This document shows, one piece after another, positions 1 to 5,063 of a stretch of 5,063 nucleotides of DNA. The stretch spans positions 1,738 to 6,800 of the forward strand of contig DDWE01000032.1 of the NCBI GenBank assembly GCA_002345625.1. The letters are read 5' to 3'. Under the pieces are notes generated by a model, which had not been told where the DNA came from, did no database searches, and saw only the letters and a list, made by a program, of their open reading frames with translations. This stretch comes from Desulfuromonadaceae bacterium UBA2294 (GTDB lineage: Bacteria > Desulfobacterota > Desulfuromonadia > Desulfuromonadales > UBA2294). Position 1 is the first letter of the stretch; each line of letters begins with the position of its first letter. The position numbers and the translations under genes are program-made.

Positions 1-21
1 ACTAACCCAAGAGGAGGTCTC

Positions 22-423
22 ATGCGTTACTACGAAACCATTTTCATCGTCCAGCCTGATCTGGCCGGTGATGCCTACACAGAGGTCGTCGAAAAGTTCA
101 AGGGTATCTTGACCGACCTCGGCGCTTCGATCATTGCGGTCGAAGAGTGGGGCAATCGTAAACTTGCCTATCTGGTCAAGAAACAGAAGCGGGGCAGCTA
201 CGTCCTATTGGCTTTCGAAGGGAAGCCAGAAGGCATTCGTGAGCTCGAGCGCCGTATGCGCATCGACGACAAGGTCATCAAGTTTTTGACCGTGCAGCCT
301 GAGGGTGGTTACAAGCCGTCGAGTTTTGTCTCCGTGGCAACCGAAGAGTCGTATCGCGGGGCCGATGCCGGCCAGGAGCGTGACACTGAGGGCTCTGACA
401 AGACCGAAGACGAAGAAGAGTAA
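22..423 (+). CDS. rpsF: 30S ribosomal protein S6
   Basis: S6 is a small-subunit ribosomal protein that binds 16S rRNA in the platform as a heterodimer with S18, whose gene follows 47 bases downstream. The 133-residue product opens with the family's typical MRYYETIFIV strand. It keeps the central WGNRKLAY segment (residues 43-50) and the ERRMRIDDKVIKFLTV segment (76-91), which completes the ferredoxin-like core. Residues 108-133 form an extension with 12 acidic residues out of 26, ending in EDEEE; such tails are common in S6 and in E. coli are lengthened with glutamates by RimK. The start is fixed by GAGGAGGT at 11-18, just upstream of the ATG. It is the first gene seen in a cluster running to dnaB. 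Only 21 bases of leader are visible, so the promoter and any autoregulatory S6:S18 leader are out of view. Confidence 0.97.
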   Translation: MRYYETIFIVQPDLAGDAYTEVVEKFKGILTDLGASIIAVEEWGNRKLAYLVKKQKRGSYVLLAFEGKPEGIRELERRMRIDDKVIKFLTVQPEGGYKPSSFVSVATEESYRGADAGQERDTEGSDKTEDEEE

Positions 424-470
424 GACTTAAACAGTCGACCTTAACGTAACCAATCCGGAGGATTTTAAAT

Positions 471-719
471 ATGGCTTTTCAACCGCGTCGTCGTTTCACC
501 CGTCGTAAAGGGTGCCGCTTTTGTATCGACAATACCTTGACCATCGATTTCAAAGAGACTCGTAACCTGCGCTATTTCATTTCCGAGCGTGGCAAAATTA
601 TCCCGCGCCGTATTTCGGGGAATTGCGCTGAACACCAGCGCGGTGTTACCGAAGCGATCAAGCGTGCGCGCAATATCGCCCTGCTGCCGTTTACGGCCAG
701 CCACCAGCTCGACAAGTAA
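471..719 (+). CDS. rpsR: 30S ribosomal protein S18
   Basis: S18 is the partner of S6 in the 30S platform. The 82-residue length is normal. The N-terminus is basic (residues 1-13), followed by CRFC (15-18), the highly conserved ISERGKIIPRRISG block (37-50), CAEHQR (52-57) and the AIKRARNIALLP helix region. Cys15, Cys18, Cys52 and His55 make a C-x2-C...C-x2-H set, the Zn-ribbon-type (C+) form of S18 known from many bacteria. Zinc binding is inferred from the residues. The start is supported by GGAGGA at 457-462, 8 bases before the ATG. Many bacteria carry ssb between rpsF and rpsR; here there are only 47 non-coding bases. The next gene begins 2 bases after the stop codon. Confidence 0.97.
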   Translation: MAFQPRRRFTRRKGCRFCIDNTLTIDFKETRNLRYFISERGKIIPRRISGNCAEHQRGVTEAIKRARNIALLPFTASHQLDK

Positions 720-721
720 GC

Positions 722-1663
722 ATGGCCCTGACACAGGGTGCTCCCATCGCAGGACGGTTGCTGCCCATGGCCGGTGCTGCACTGGTTTCGACCGCGTTGA
801 TGCTGGCCGGAACCCTGTTCGGGGTGCCCGGGGCGCTGCTCACTCTGCTGGTTCCGGTGCCGGCCGCCTGGGTGCAGATGCGATCCGGTCTTGTTCCTGG
901 GATCGGCGCCGTGCTCCTTACGGCAGTCGCTGCCAGTTGGGTCGGCGGAGCCGCGGGTGTCGTCGCATACCTGATGCAGTTCGGGCTTGTCGCCCTGCTC
1001 CTCCCCTGGTGTTTACGCCGGGGCTGGGCCTGGGATCGAGCCGTAGCTGTGACCGTTCTGGCGGTGGTTTTGACGGCGTCTCTGGCACTTGTGGTTGTGT
1101 CAATTGAAAGAGGTCAATCGATTCCGCAACTGGTCGATGCGTACATTGCCACAGAAATAGGGCAGGCACGTAGTCTCCTCGGTGATAGCAACCTGACACC
1201 GGTGCAACAGAGTGAACTCGAGGTTTTTTTTGCCGATTTTGCTCGCTTTCTCGGTCTTGTCTATCCGGGTTTGGCCATTGTTGCTTCCGCGCTGATGAAC
1301 CTGTTGACCGTCTGGTTTTTGGCTCGATTCGGGATTTATCTGCCCGGCAGACGCTTTGCCGATTGGCGTGCTTCTGAACTTCTGGTCTGGCCTCTGATCG
1401 TTGCCGGTTTTTTGCATGTTCTGGCCGAGGGGGTGGCGGGTCAGATCGGTTCCAATCTGTTGGTGGTCCTGCTTCTGGTCTACTACCTGCAGGGGTTGGC
1501 CGTAGTCACCTATATGTTTGATAAACGCCAGGTCCACCCCTTTTTGCGTAATTTGATCTATCTGCTGGTGCTGTTTGCCAATCCGCTGCCGTTGCTCGTT
1601 GCCGGTGTCGGCTTGTTTGATCTCTGGATCAATTTTCGAAAAGATCGAAAACTTAAAACCTAG
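722..1663 (+). CDS. DUF2232 (YybS-family) integral membrane protein
   Basis: The 313-residue product is strongly hydrophobic. I count about eight or nine probable membrane segments by eye: roughly residues 12-32, 34-52, 58-76, 78-97, 105-126, 178-203, 219-238, 244-266 and 274-297. A polar loop at 127-177 is rich in Gln, Glu and Asp, and the C-terminal tail is basic (WINFRKDRKLKT, 302-313). Topology, length, the FDLW-x-NFRK ending and position between rpsR and rplI fit the DUF2232/YybS family. In Bacillus, yybS lies near rplI too. The biochemical role is unknown, so no function is assigned. The ATG is 2 bases after the rpsR stop and lacks a recognisable Shine-Dalgarno, suggesting reinitiation by ribosomes finishing rpsR. 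A T8 run at 1224-1231 encodes Val-Phe-Phe in the polar loop. The family call rests on topology and synteny more than on a diagnostic motif. Confidence 0.85.
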   Translation: MALTQGAPIAGRLLPMAGAALVSTALMLAGTLFGVPGALLTLLVPVPAAWVQMRSGLVPGIGAVLLTAVAASWVGGAAGVVAYLMQFGLVALLLPWCLRRGWAWDRAVAVTVLAVVLTASLALVVVSIERGQSIPQLVDAYIATEIGQARSLLGDSNLTPVQQSELEVFFADFARFLGLVYPGLAIVASALMNLLTVWFLARFGIYLPGRRFADWRASELLVWPLIVAGFLHVLAEGVAGQIGSNLLVVLLLVYYLQGLAVVTYMFDKRQVHPFLRNLIYLLVLFANPLPLLVAGVGLFDLWINFRKDRKLKT

Positions 1664-1686
1664 TCTTTGGGACGGAGGATATAGTC

Positions 1687-2136
1687 ATGAAGGTTATTCT
1701 GACGGAAAACGTGGAAAAGCTCGGTAACATCGGCGATCTGGTCAATGTCAAGCCGGGTTACGCCCGCAATTTTCTGCTGCCGCGCAAATGCGCCGTTGTC
1801 GCCAATCAGGGCAACGTCAAGGAGTTTGAGCATCAGCAGCGGCAGGCACAGCGCAAGCTGGAGAAGTTGACCCAGGAATCAGAACTGATCAAGAAGAAGA
1901 TCGAAGCTCTGGCCTGTGTCGTCACTCACCGTGCCAGCGAGGACGGCAAGCTGTTCGGCAGTGTCACCAATATGGAGCTGGCTGAGAAGCTCGCTGCTGC
2001 CGGGCTGGAGATCGACCGTAAGCGGATTGCGTTGGCCGAGCCGATCAAAAGTCTTGGTGCACACGAGGTTCCGGTCAAGCTGGATGCCGGTGTTGTTGCC
2101 ACCTTGAAAGTGACCGTCGAAGCCGCAGCTGAATAA
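1687..2136 (+). CDS. rplI: 50S ribosomal protein L9
   Basis: L9 binds 23S rRNA near the L1 stalk base and contributes to reading-frame maintenance. The 149-residue product has the standard two-domain layout. The N-terminal RNA-binding domain (1-50) starts MKVILTENVEKLGNIGD and contains the family signature around VNVKPGYARNFLLPR (residues 19-33). A long charged helix follows at about 42-75. The C-terminal domain (about 76-149) includes the GKLFGSVTN segment near residue 88. The length matches the family. CGGAGGAT at 1673-1680 is well placed before the ATG. The gene begins 23 bases after the DUF2232 gene and 68 bases separate its stop from dnaB. That gap carries a hairpin listed separately. 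Confidence 0.98.
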   Translation: MKVILTENVEKLGNIGDLVNVKPGYARNFLLPRKCAVVANQGNVKEFEHQQRQAQRKLEKLTQESELIKKKIEALACVVTHRASEDGKLFGSVTNMELAEKLAAAGLEIDRKRIALAEPIKSLGAHEVPVKLDAGVVATLKVTVEAAAE

Positions 2137-2154
2137 ACGTATCAATCTAATGGT

Positions 2155-2184
2155 CGCGGCAGGAGATTCTGTTTTCCTGCCGCG
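2155..2184 (+). promoter_or_regulatory. Perfect 10-bp hairpin in the rplI-dnaB gap
   Basis: CGCGGCAGGA at 2155-2164 is exactly complementary to TCCTGCCGCG at 2175-2184, leaving a 10-base loop. The stem is GC-rich. No T run follows (the next bases are GCCCGCTTTGG), so it is not a standard intrinsic terminator. It lies 18 bases after the rplI stop and 20 bases before the dnaB start. Plausible roles are partial attenuation, an RNA processing or stabilising element, or control of access to the weak dnaB ribosome binding site. The pairing is seen directly; the role is inference. Confidence 0.6.
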
Positions 2185-2193
2185 GCCCGCTTT

Positions 2194-2202
2194 GGAAAGA
2201 GG
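2194..2202 (+). promoter_or_regulatory. Closely spaced ribosome binding site for dnaB
   Basis: GGAAAGAGG ends only 2 bases before the ATG at 2205. Its GAGG core is nearer the start than is usual, while the upstream GGA (2194-2196) is at a more normal distance. Initiation may therefore be weaker than at rpsF, rpsR or rplI, which have clear GGAGG elements. The start itself is secure because the conserved RLPPQ segment begins at residue 8. Confidence 0.5.
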
Positions 2203-2204
2203 CC

Positions 2205-3575
2205 ATGGTCGAGACGCCATCGCATCGACTGCCGCCACAAAGCCTTGAGGGTGAGATGTCGGTTCTCGGTGGAGTTTTGCTGGAGAACGAGGCTCTGAAC
2301 AAGGCATTGGAAGTCCTGCGCCCGGACGACTTCTACCGCGAAGCCCACCGCAAAATCTTCAATTCCCTGATCACCCTGTCTGAAAAAGGTGAACCGGCCG
2401 ATCTGGTGACCCTGACCGCTGCCCTGAAGGCTGCAGGCGAGCTGGATGCGGTGGGTGGCAGCACCTATCTGGCGACTCTGGTCGATTATGTTCCGACTGC
2501 CGCCAACATCGTCTATTACGCCAAACTGGTGAAAGAGAAATCAGTCGCGCGGCGTTTGATTTCGGTTGCCACCAATATTGCCACCCGCGGTTTCGAGGGG
2601 GGTGATGTTGAAGAAGCTCTCGACTGGGCTGAAAAGTCGATCTTCGATATTGCCGGCATGCGGATGCGGCCTTCCTATTTTGCCACCCGTGATATTCTCA
2701 AAGATACCTTCAAGACCATCGAGATGCTGTACAATCGCAAGGAAGCCGTTACCGGCGTCCCGACCGGTTTTGAGGATCTTGATAAGATGACCGCCGGGCT
2801 CCAGGCTGGCGATCTGCTGATTATCGCTGGTCGCCCCTCAATGGGTAAGACCGCTTTCGTTCTGAATGTTGTTGAGAATGCGGCGATCCACAGCGAAGGG
2901 AAGGTGCCGACCCTGTTCTTCTCGCTGGAGATGTCCAAGGAACAGCTGGTACAGCGTATGCTCTGTTCGCTGTCCAAGGTTGATGCCAGCCGCTTGCGTA
3001 CCGGTCATCTTGGCGAATCGGACTGGCCGAAACTGACCACCGGTGCCGGCCTGCTTTCCGATGCCGAGATCTATATCGATGATACGCCGAGTATTTCGGT
3101 TCTTGAGCTGCGGGCCAAGTCGCGGCGTCTGAAGGCGGAAAAAAACCTCGGATTGATCGTTATCGACTACCTGCAGCTGATGTCGGGGAACAACTCCGAG
3201 AACCGCCAACAGGAGATCTCTGACATCTCACGTTCTCTGAAAGCCTTGGCCAAGGAGCTCAAGGTGCCGGTTGTCGCCCTGTCTCAGTTGAACCGCTCAC
3301 TGGAAAATCGTACCGACAAGCGCCCGATCATGGCCGACTTGCGTGAATCGGGCGCGATCGAGCAGGATGCTGACGTCATCATGTTCGTCTACCGGGATGC
3401 GGTCTACTGCGAAGCCTGTAAGAGTCGTGAAAAGACCTGTGACAAAGGGCACGATAAGGACGCTGAGATCGTCATCGGCAAACAGCGTAACGGACCGATC
3501 GGCACCGTTCATCTGACTTTCCGTGGTGAGTACACCCGGTTTGAAAACCAGAGCAAACGGCAAGACAGCTTTTAG
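2205..3575 (+). CDS. dnaB: Replicative DNA helicase DnaB
   Basis: DnaB is the hexameric 5'-3' helicase that unwinds DNA at the replication fork and recruits primase. The 456-residue product has the family's usual length. The N-terminal domain begins with RLPPQSLEGE (8-17) and LGGVLLENEA and extends to about 150. A linker leads to the RecA-like ATPase domain (about 180-450). Visible motifs are Walker A GRPSMGKT (209-216), the FFSLEMS segment with the likely catalytic Glu242, Walker B LIVIDYLQLM with Asp321, SQLNRSLE (360-367), DLRESGAIEQDAD (378-390), and KQRNGPIG (426-433) with the probable arginine finger Arg428. Between YRD and KQRNG there is a Cys/His cluster, Cys402, Cys405, Cys412 and His416, discussed as a finding. 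It is the last gene of the ribosomal protein cluster, and a strong terminator follows 29 bases after its stop. No intein or frameshift is seen. Confidence 0.98.
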   Translation: MVETPSHRLPPQSLEGEMSVLGGVLLENEALNKALEVLRPDDFYREAHRKIFNSLITLSEKGEPADLVTLTAALKAAGELDAVGGSTYLATLVDYVPTAANIVYYAKLVKEKSVARRLISVATNIATRGFEGGDVEEALDWAEKSIFDIAGMRMRPSYFATRDILKDTFKTIEMLYNRKEAVTGVPTGFEDLDKMTAGLQAGDLLIIAGRPSMGKTAFVLNVVENAAIHSEGKVPTLFFSLEMSKEQLVQRMLCSLSKVDASRLRTGHLGESDWPKLTTGAGLLSDAEIYIDDTPSISVLELRAKSRRLKAEKNLGLIVIDYLQLMSGNNSENRQQEISDISRSLKALAKELKVPVVALSQLNRSLENRTDKRPIMADLRESGAIEQDADVIMFVYRDAVYCEACKSREKTCDKGHDKDAEIVIGKQRNGPIGTVHLTFRGEYTRFENQSKRQDSF

Positions 3576-3604
3576 GCTGCTTGTCTGGCAGTCTCTTCAT
3601 TGAC

Positions 3605-3643
3605 GCGCCCCGTAGCCAAAAGGCTGCGGGGCGCTGTTTATTT
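3605..3643 (+). terminator. Rho-independent terminator after dnaB
   Basis: A 13-bp stem pairs 3605-3617 with 3622-3634 (GCGCCCCGTAGCC with GGCTGCGGGGCGC; one G-U pair). The loop is AAAA, and TGTTTATTT follows at 3635-3643. It ends the rpsF-dnaB cluster. On the minus strand the stem is not followed by a T run, so it is a poor terminator for folA, whose stop is at 3670. The 94 bases between dnaB and folA hold nothing else that I can recognise. Confidence 0.93.
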
Positions 3644-3669
3644 GAGTGATCGGCGCGGACAGAAGGGGG

Positions 3670-4149
3670 TCAGTCGCAAGCGGAACGACGTTGATAGGTG
3701 CAATGGCGAAAACCGGGGTGTTGAGAACAGGTGGTCTCCATCCAGTCGCTCATGTTGAGGTCGGGAAAGTACACATCTCCGTCGTATTCCTGCTCGACCC
3801 AGGAAATATGAAGCCAGGTGGCCAGGGGCAGCATCTGCCGATACAGTTCTGCGCCGCCGATACAGAAGATTTCGCGTCCGGCTTCTTCCGCTTGTGCGAG
3901 GGCTTCCTTTATAGTTCGACAGGGAGATAAGTCGGCGACACGATCTGCATCGCGAGACAGAACAAGGTTGAGTCGTCCGTCGAGGGGGTGCCCAATTTCA
4001 GCAAAGGTTCTGCGGCCGCCGATGAGTGTCTGGCCAAGGGTCAGTTGCCGGAACAGGTGCAAATCGGCAGGGAGCCGCCAGGGCAGATGCCCTGACTTGC
4101 CGATGACATGGTGACGGGTCATGGCAACAATGACGTGGATATGCGGCAT
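3670..4149 (-). CDS. folA: Dihydrofolate reductase
   Basis: This cytosolic enzyme reduces dihydrofolate to tetrahydrofolate with NADPH, supplying one-carbon carriers for thymidylate, purine and methionine synthesis. The protein is 159 residues from the ATG at 4149. Numbered from that Met, visible motifs are VIVAM (6-10), VIGKSGHLPWRLPADL (15-30) with Trp24 and catalytic Asp29, LIGGRRTF (42-49), the IGHPLDGR segment ending at Arg59, the NADPH-binding CIGGAELY (96-103) and GDVYFPD (124-130). Most family members have Met-Gly-Arg where this one has Gly-Gly-Arg (E. coli Met42 position). A TTG immediately upstream (4152-4150) could add one residue; the candidate ribosome binding site AAAGG (4163-4159) lies 6 bases from the TTG and 9 from the ATG. 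I prefer the ATG. No thyA is adjacent. The gene is divergent from the small gene at 4270 and appears monocistronic. Confidence 0.95.
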   Translation of the reverse strand: MPHIHVIVAMTRHHVIGKSGHLPWRLPADLHLFRQLTLGQTLIGGRRTFAEIGHPLDGRLNLVLSRDADRVADLSPCRTIKEALAQAEEAGREIFCIGGAELYRQMLPLATWLHISWVEQEYDGDVYFPDLNMSDWMETTCSQHPGFRHCTYQRRSACD

Positions 4150-4178
4150 CAACGCGGGCCTTTGTCATCAGGAGGTGT

Positions 4179-4213
4179 TTTATAAGGGTGTGGCGTTATG
4201 ACCCGGTTGTCAA
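4179..4213 (-). promoter_or_regulatory. Weak candidate promoter for folA
   Basis: On the minus strand, a consensus TTGACA (4213-4208) lies upstream of TTATAAAA (4185-4178). The spacing between TTGACA and TTATAA is 22 bases, longer than the usual 16-18, so this is not a convincing sigma70 pair. An A+T-rich -10 with a poor -35, or an activator-assisted promoter, would also fit. The TTGACA overlaps the -35 of the divergent promoter by five bases. Confidence 0.3.
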
Positions 4214-4234
4214 GCTGGAATCCTCGGCTACAAT
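4207..4234 (+). promoter_or_regulatory. Sigma70-type promoter of the small gene at 4270
   Basis: TTGTCA at 4207-4212 and TACAAT at 4229-4234 are separated by 16 bases, and each differs from consensus at one position. Transcription would begin around 4241, giving a leader of roughly 30 bases with GGAGG at 4259-4263 before the ATG at 4270. This spacing excludes the upstream in-frame ATG at 4198 as the start, since it precedes the promoter. Confidence 0.7.
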
Positions 4235-4258
4235 ATTGGAGAATGTTCATTTTAGTGC

Positions 4259-4263
4259 GGAGG
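4259..4263 (+). promoter_or_regulatory. Ribosome binding site that sets the start at 4270
   Basis: GGAGG lies 6 bases before the ATG at 4270. The in-frame ATGs at 4198 and 4243 have no comparable element at the proper distance; the one at 4198 is also upstream of the predicted transcript start. The site therefore favours a 93-residue product over 117 residues. Confidence 0.8.
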
Positions 4264-4269
4264 CCAGCC

Positions 4270-4551
4270 ATGATACGTGTCATATTCCAGGATGGGCAGG
4301 AGGGCGAGGTCGACGCATCGCGGCTTGACCGTTTGCTTGAGATCGGTGCGGTTCGCAGTTTCTGGCGCCGAGACGGGTGGGTCGATCCCGGCTCTGATCC
4401 GATTCGTAAAAATCCATTGTACGTGTTGGGTCTCCCCGAGCGTCGGGCCGATATGCTTGAGCTTCTCGCTGCAGGAGGCTCCCTCCCAATGAATGAACAC
4501 CGTATAGCATCGTTGGCGGCGGCCTTTAATCACCACGCTAGCCGACTTTAG
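4270..4551 (+). CDS. Small GSU3473-like protein of unknown function
   Basis: The 93-residue product starts MIRVIFQDGQEGEV and continues with a short helix-like segment (SRLDRLLEIGAV, 17-28), then FWRRDGWVDPGSDPIR (31-45) and a PERR motif (56-59). This arrangement resembles the small GSU3473 family of Geobacter relatives, which typically reads hydrophobic strand, DG, LD-LIE-GK, F-RSDGWV, D-IR and a closing PERR. The resemblance is recalled from the family, not computed. Here about 34 residues follow PERR (60-93), including an amphipathic LEL-LAAGGSLP stretch and a His-His near the end (88-89), so the protein seems longer than typical members. There is no signal peptide or membrane segment. It has its own promoter and terminator and is transcribed alone, divergent from folA. 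No molecular function is known to me. An N-terminal extension from 4198 or 4243 is unlikely given the promoter and ribosome binding site. Confidence 0.72.
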   Translation: MIRVIFQDGQEGEVDASRLDRLLEIGAVRSFWRRDGWVDPGSDPIRKNPLYVLGLPERRADMLELLAAGGSLPMNEHRIASLAAAFNHHASRL

Positions 4552-4580
4552 CACAGTCTACAGTCTGATCCTAAATTGTC

Positions 4581-4616
4581 TGGCCGGGGATATTGCCCCG
4601 GTCATTTTGCGTTTTA
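4581..4616 (+). terminator. Rho-independent terminator between the small gene and tonB
   Basis: A 9-bp stem pairs 4581-4589 with 4596-4604 (TGGCCGGGG with CCCCGGTCA; one G-U pair). The loop is ATATTG, and TTTTGCGTTTTA follows at 4605-4616. It lies 29 bases after the stop of the small gene. The convergent tonB-like gene ends at 4624 on the minus strand. In that orientation the stem is followed only by GACAATTTAG, so termination of the minus transcript is possible but weaker. Confidence 0.85.
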
Positions 4617-4623
4617 GATGCAA

Positions 4624-5063
4624 TCAGGAGCGACGGAGCCGGAACTGCACCGGAATTGATACGGGGCGTTCTGCGGGGCCAACGTCGTCCGGTATCGATT
4701 GAAAGCGCCAGCTTTCAACGGCATCAAGGGCGGCCTGGTCGAGAATCGGATAGCCTGATGTTTTCTCTACGGATGTGGATTGCACCCGTCCATCGGCTCC
4801 AATCAAGGCATAAACATGGACCTCGCCCTCCCAGCCCTGACGTAAAGCGGATGCCGGGTAGCCGGGTGGCGGATTGAACGTGCAGACCGGCGCCATCGAC
4901 AGTGAACTGGTCGCTGGAACCTGACGAGGGGGGGGCGACAGATCCGCAGTCGTCAGGGCCGGGGCTGATGCGACAACTGGCGGTACTGCCTCCGTTGGTG
5001 GCGGGACACACCGTTCTGCTTCTGGTCTGATCTGTTCAGGGGGGGGAGGGGTTGCTGTCATCG
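4624..5063 (-). CDS. TonB-type energy transducer, C-terminal part (5' end outside window)
   Basis: TonB-type proteins couple the inner-membrane ExbB-ExbD motor to outer-membrane receptors. Numbered from the ATG at 5061, residues 1-58 are Pro-rich with repeated PPP/PPPP, the periplasm-spanning linker. Residues about 62-143 form the TonB C-terminal domain: GYPASALRQGWEGEV (67-81), IGADGRVQSTSVEKTSGYP, LDQAALDAVESWRF and a closing PVQFRLRRS. No N-terminal membrane helix or SYP-type anchor is present in the visible part, and the frame is open to the window edge. The Met at 5061 is therefore probably internal and the gene continues past 5063. Two Cys residues (18 and 60) occur in the linker. Two C8 tracts on the coding strand fall in Pro codons. 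The family is clear; the transported substrate cannot be told, and many Desulfuromonadales have several TonB copies. Confidence 0.88.
   Translation of the reverse strand, partial: MTATPPPPEQIRPEAERCVPPPTEAVPPVVASAPALTTADLSPPPRQVPATSSLSMAPVCTFNPPPGYPASALRQGWEGEVHVYALIGADGRVQSTSVEKTSGYPILDQAALDAVESWRFQSIPDDVGPAERPVSIPVQFRLRRS

Noticed and set aside
1..21. Possible S6:S18-binding autoregulatory leader before rpsF
   Set aside because: Such leaders are known in bacteria, but only 21 bases are visible here, mostly the ribosome binding site, so no structure can be supported.
424..470. Possible hairpin or missing ssb remnant between rpsF and rpsR
   Set aside because: Only short TTAA and GTCGAC palindromes are present, with no reading frame or SSB-like sequence; the gap looks like an ordinary spacer with a ribosome binding site.
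589..1107. 172-residue open frame on the plus strand overlapping rpsR and the DUF2232 gene
   Set aside because: It overlaps two well-supported genes in another frame, is rich in Arg, Cys, Gly and Ser in the manner of GC-rich shadow frames, and has no recognisable family motif.
1224..1231. T8 run inside the DUF2232 gene as a slippage or frameshift site
   Set aside because: It encodes in-frame Val-Phe-Phe and the frame is intact on both sides. A single run of 8 T without other evidence is not enough to claim programmed slippage.
2184..2204. GGCC repeats at 2184-2187 and 2201-2204 as a hairpin masking the dnaB ribosome binding site
   Set aside because: Only 4 bp can form, and the left arm overlaps the much stronger 10-bp hairpin, so it is unlikely to matter.
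3646..4114. Plus-strand open frames at 3646-3930 and 3818-4114 antisense to folA
   Set aside because: The minus-strand DHFR motifs are unambiguous; these frames are the complement of that gene and show no domain signature.
4198..4269. N-terminal extension of the small gene from the ATG at 4198
   Set aside because: The extension precedes and spans the predicted promoter, is poorly family-like, and a GGAGG element supports the ATG at 4270 instead.
4593..5011. Open frames at 4593-4877 (plus) and 4724-5011 (minus) over the tonB region
   Set aside because: Both are alternative frames of the TonB C-terminal domain. The first begins inside the terminator hairpin.

Overview
The window is ordinary bacterial chromosome. 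It most likely comes from a Desulfuromonadales/Geobacterales-type organism (formerly Deltaproteobacteria). That placement is an inference from gene order (rpsF, rpsR, a DUF2232/YybS membrane protein, rplI, dnaB, with no ssb between rpsF and rpsR) and from a small protein resembling the Geobacter GSU3473 family. No mobile element, CRISPR array, tRNA or rRNA is visible.

Layout. Positions 22-3575 hold five tightly spaced plus-strand genes: rpsF (ribosomal protein S6), rpsR (S18), a multi-pass DUF2232 membrane protein, rplI (L9) and dnaB (replicative helicase). A strong Rho-independent terminator at 3605-3643 ends the cluster. The promoter and any S6:S18-responsive leader lie upstream of the window. 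A perfect 10-bp hairpin sits in the 68-base gap before dnaB and may set dnaB output relative to the ribosomal protein genes. On the minus strand, folA (dihydrofolate reductase) runs from 4149 to 3670. It is divergent from a 93-residue GSU3473-like protein at 4270-4551, which has a good sigma70-type promoter and its own terminator (4581-4616). The minus-strand gene at the right edge (4624 to beyond 5063) encodes the proline-rich linker and C-terminal domain of a TonB-type energy transducer; its N-terminal membrane anchor is outside the window.

How the genes relate. The first cluster links translation (S6, S18 and L9) with replication (DnaB), an old and widespread association, and carries a membrane protein of unknown function in the middle. 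folA supplies tetrahydrofolate, and the TonB gene belongs to outer-membrane transport; neither has an evident functional link to the first cluster.

What deserves a second look is modest: a Cys/His cluster in the DnaB C-terminal domain, the hairpin before dnaB, apparent translational coupling of the DUF2232 gene to rpsR, overlapping divergent -35 elements between folA and the small gene, and C8 tracts in the tonB linker. I do not see a clearly new multi-gene system here.
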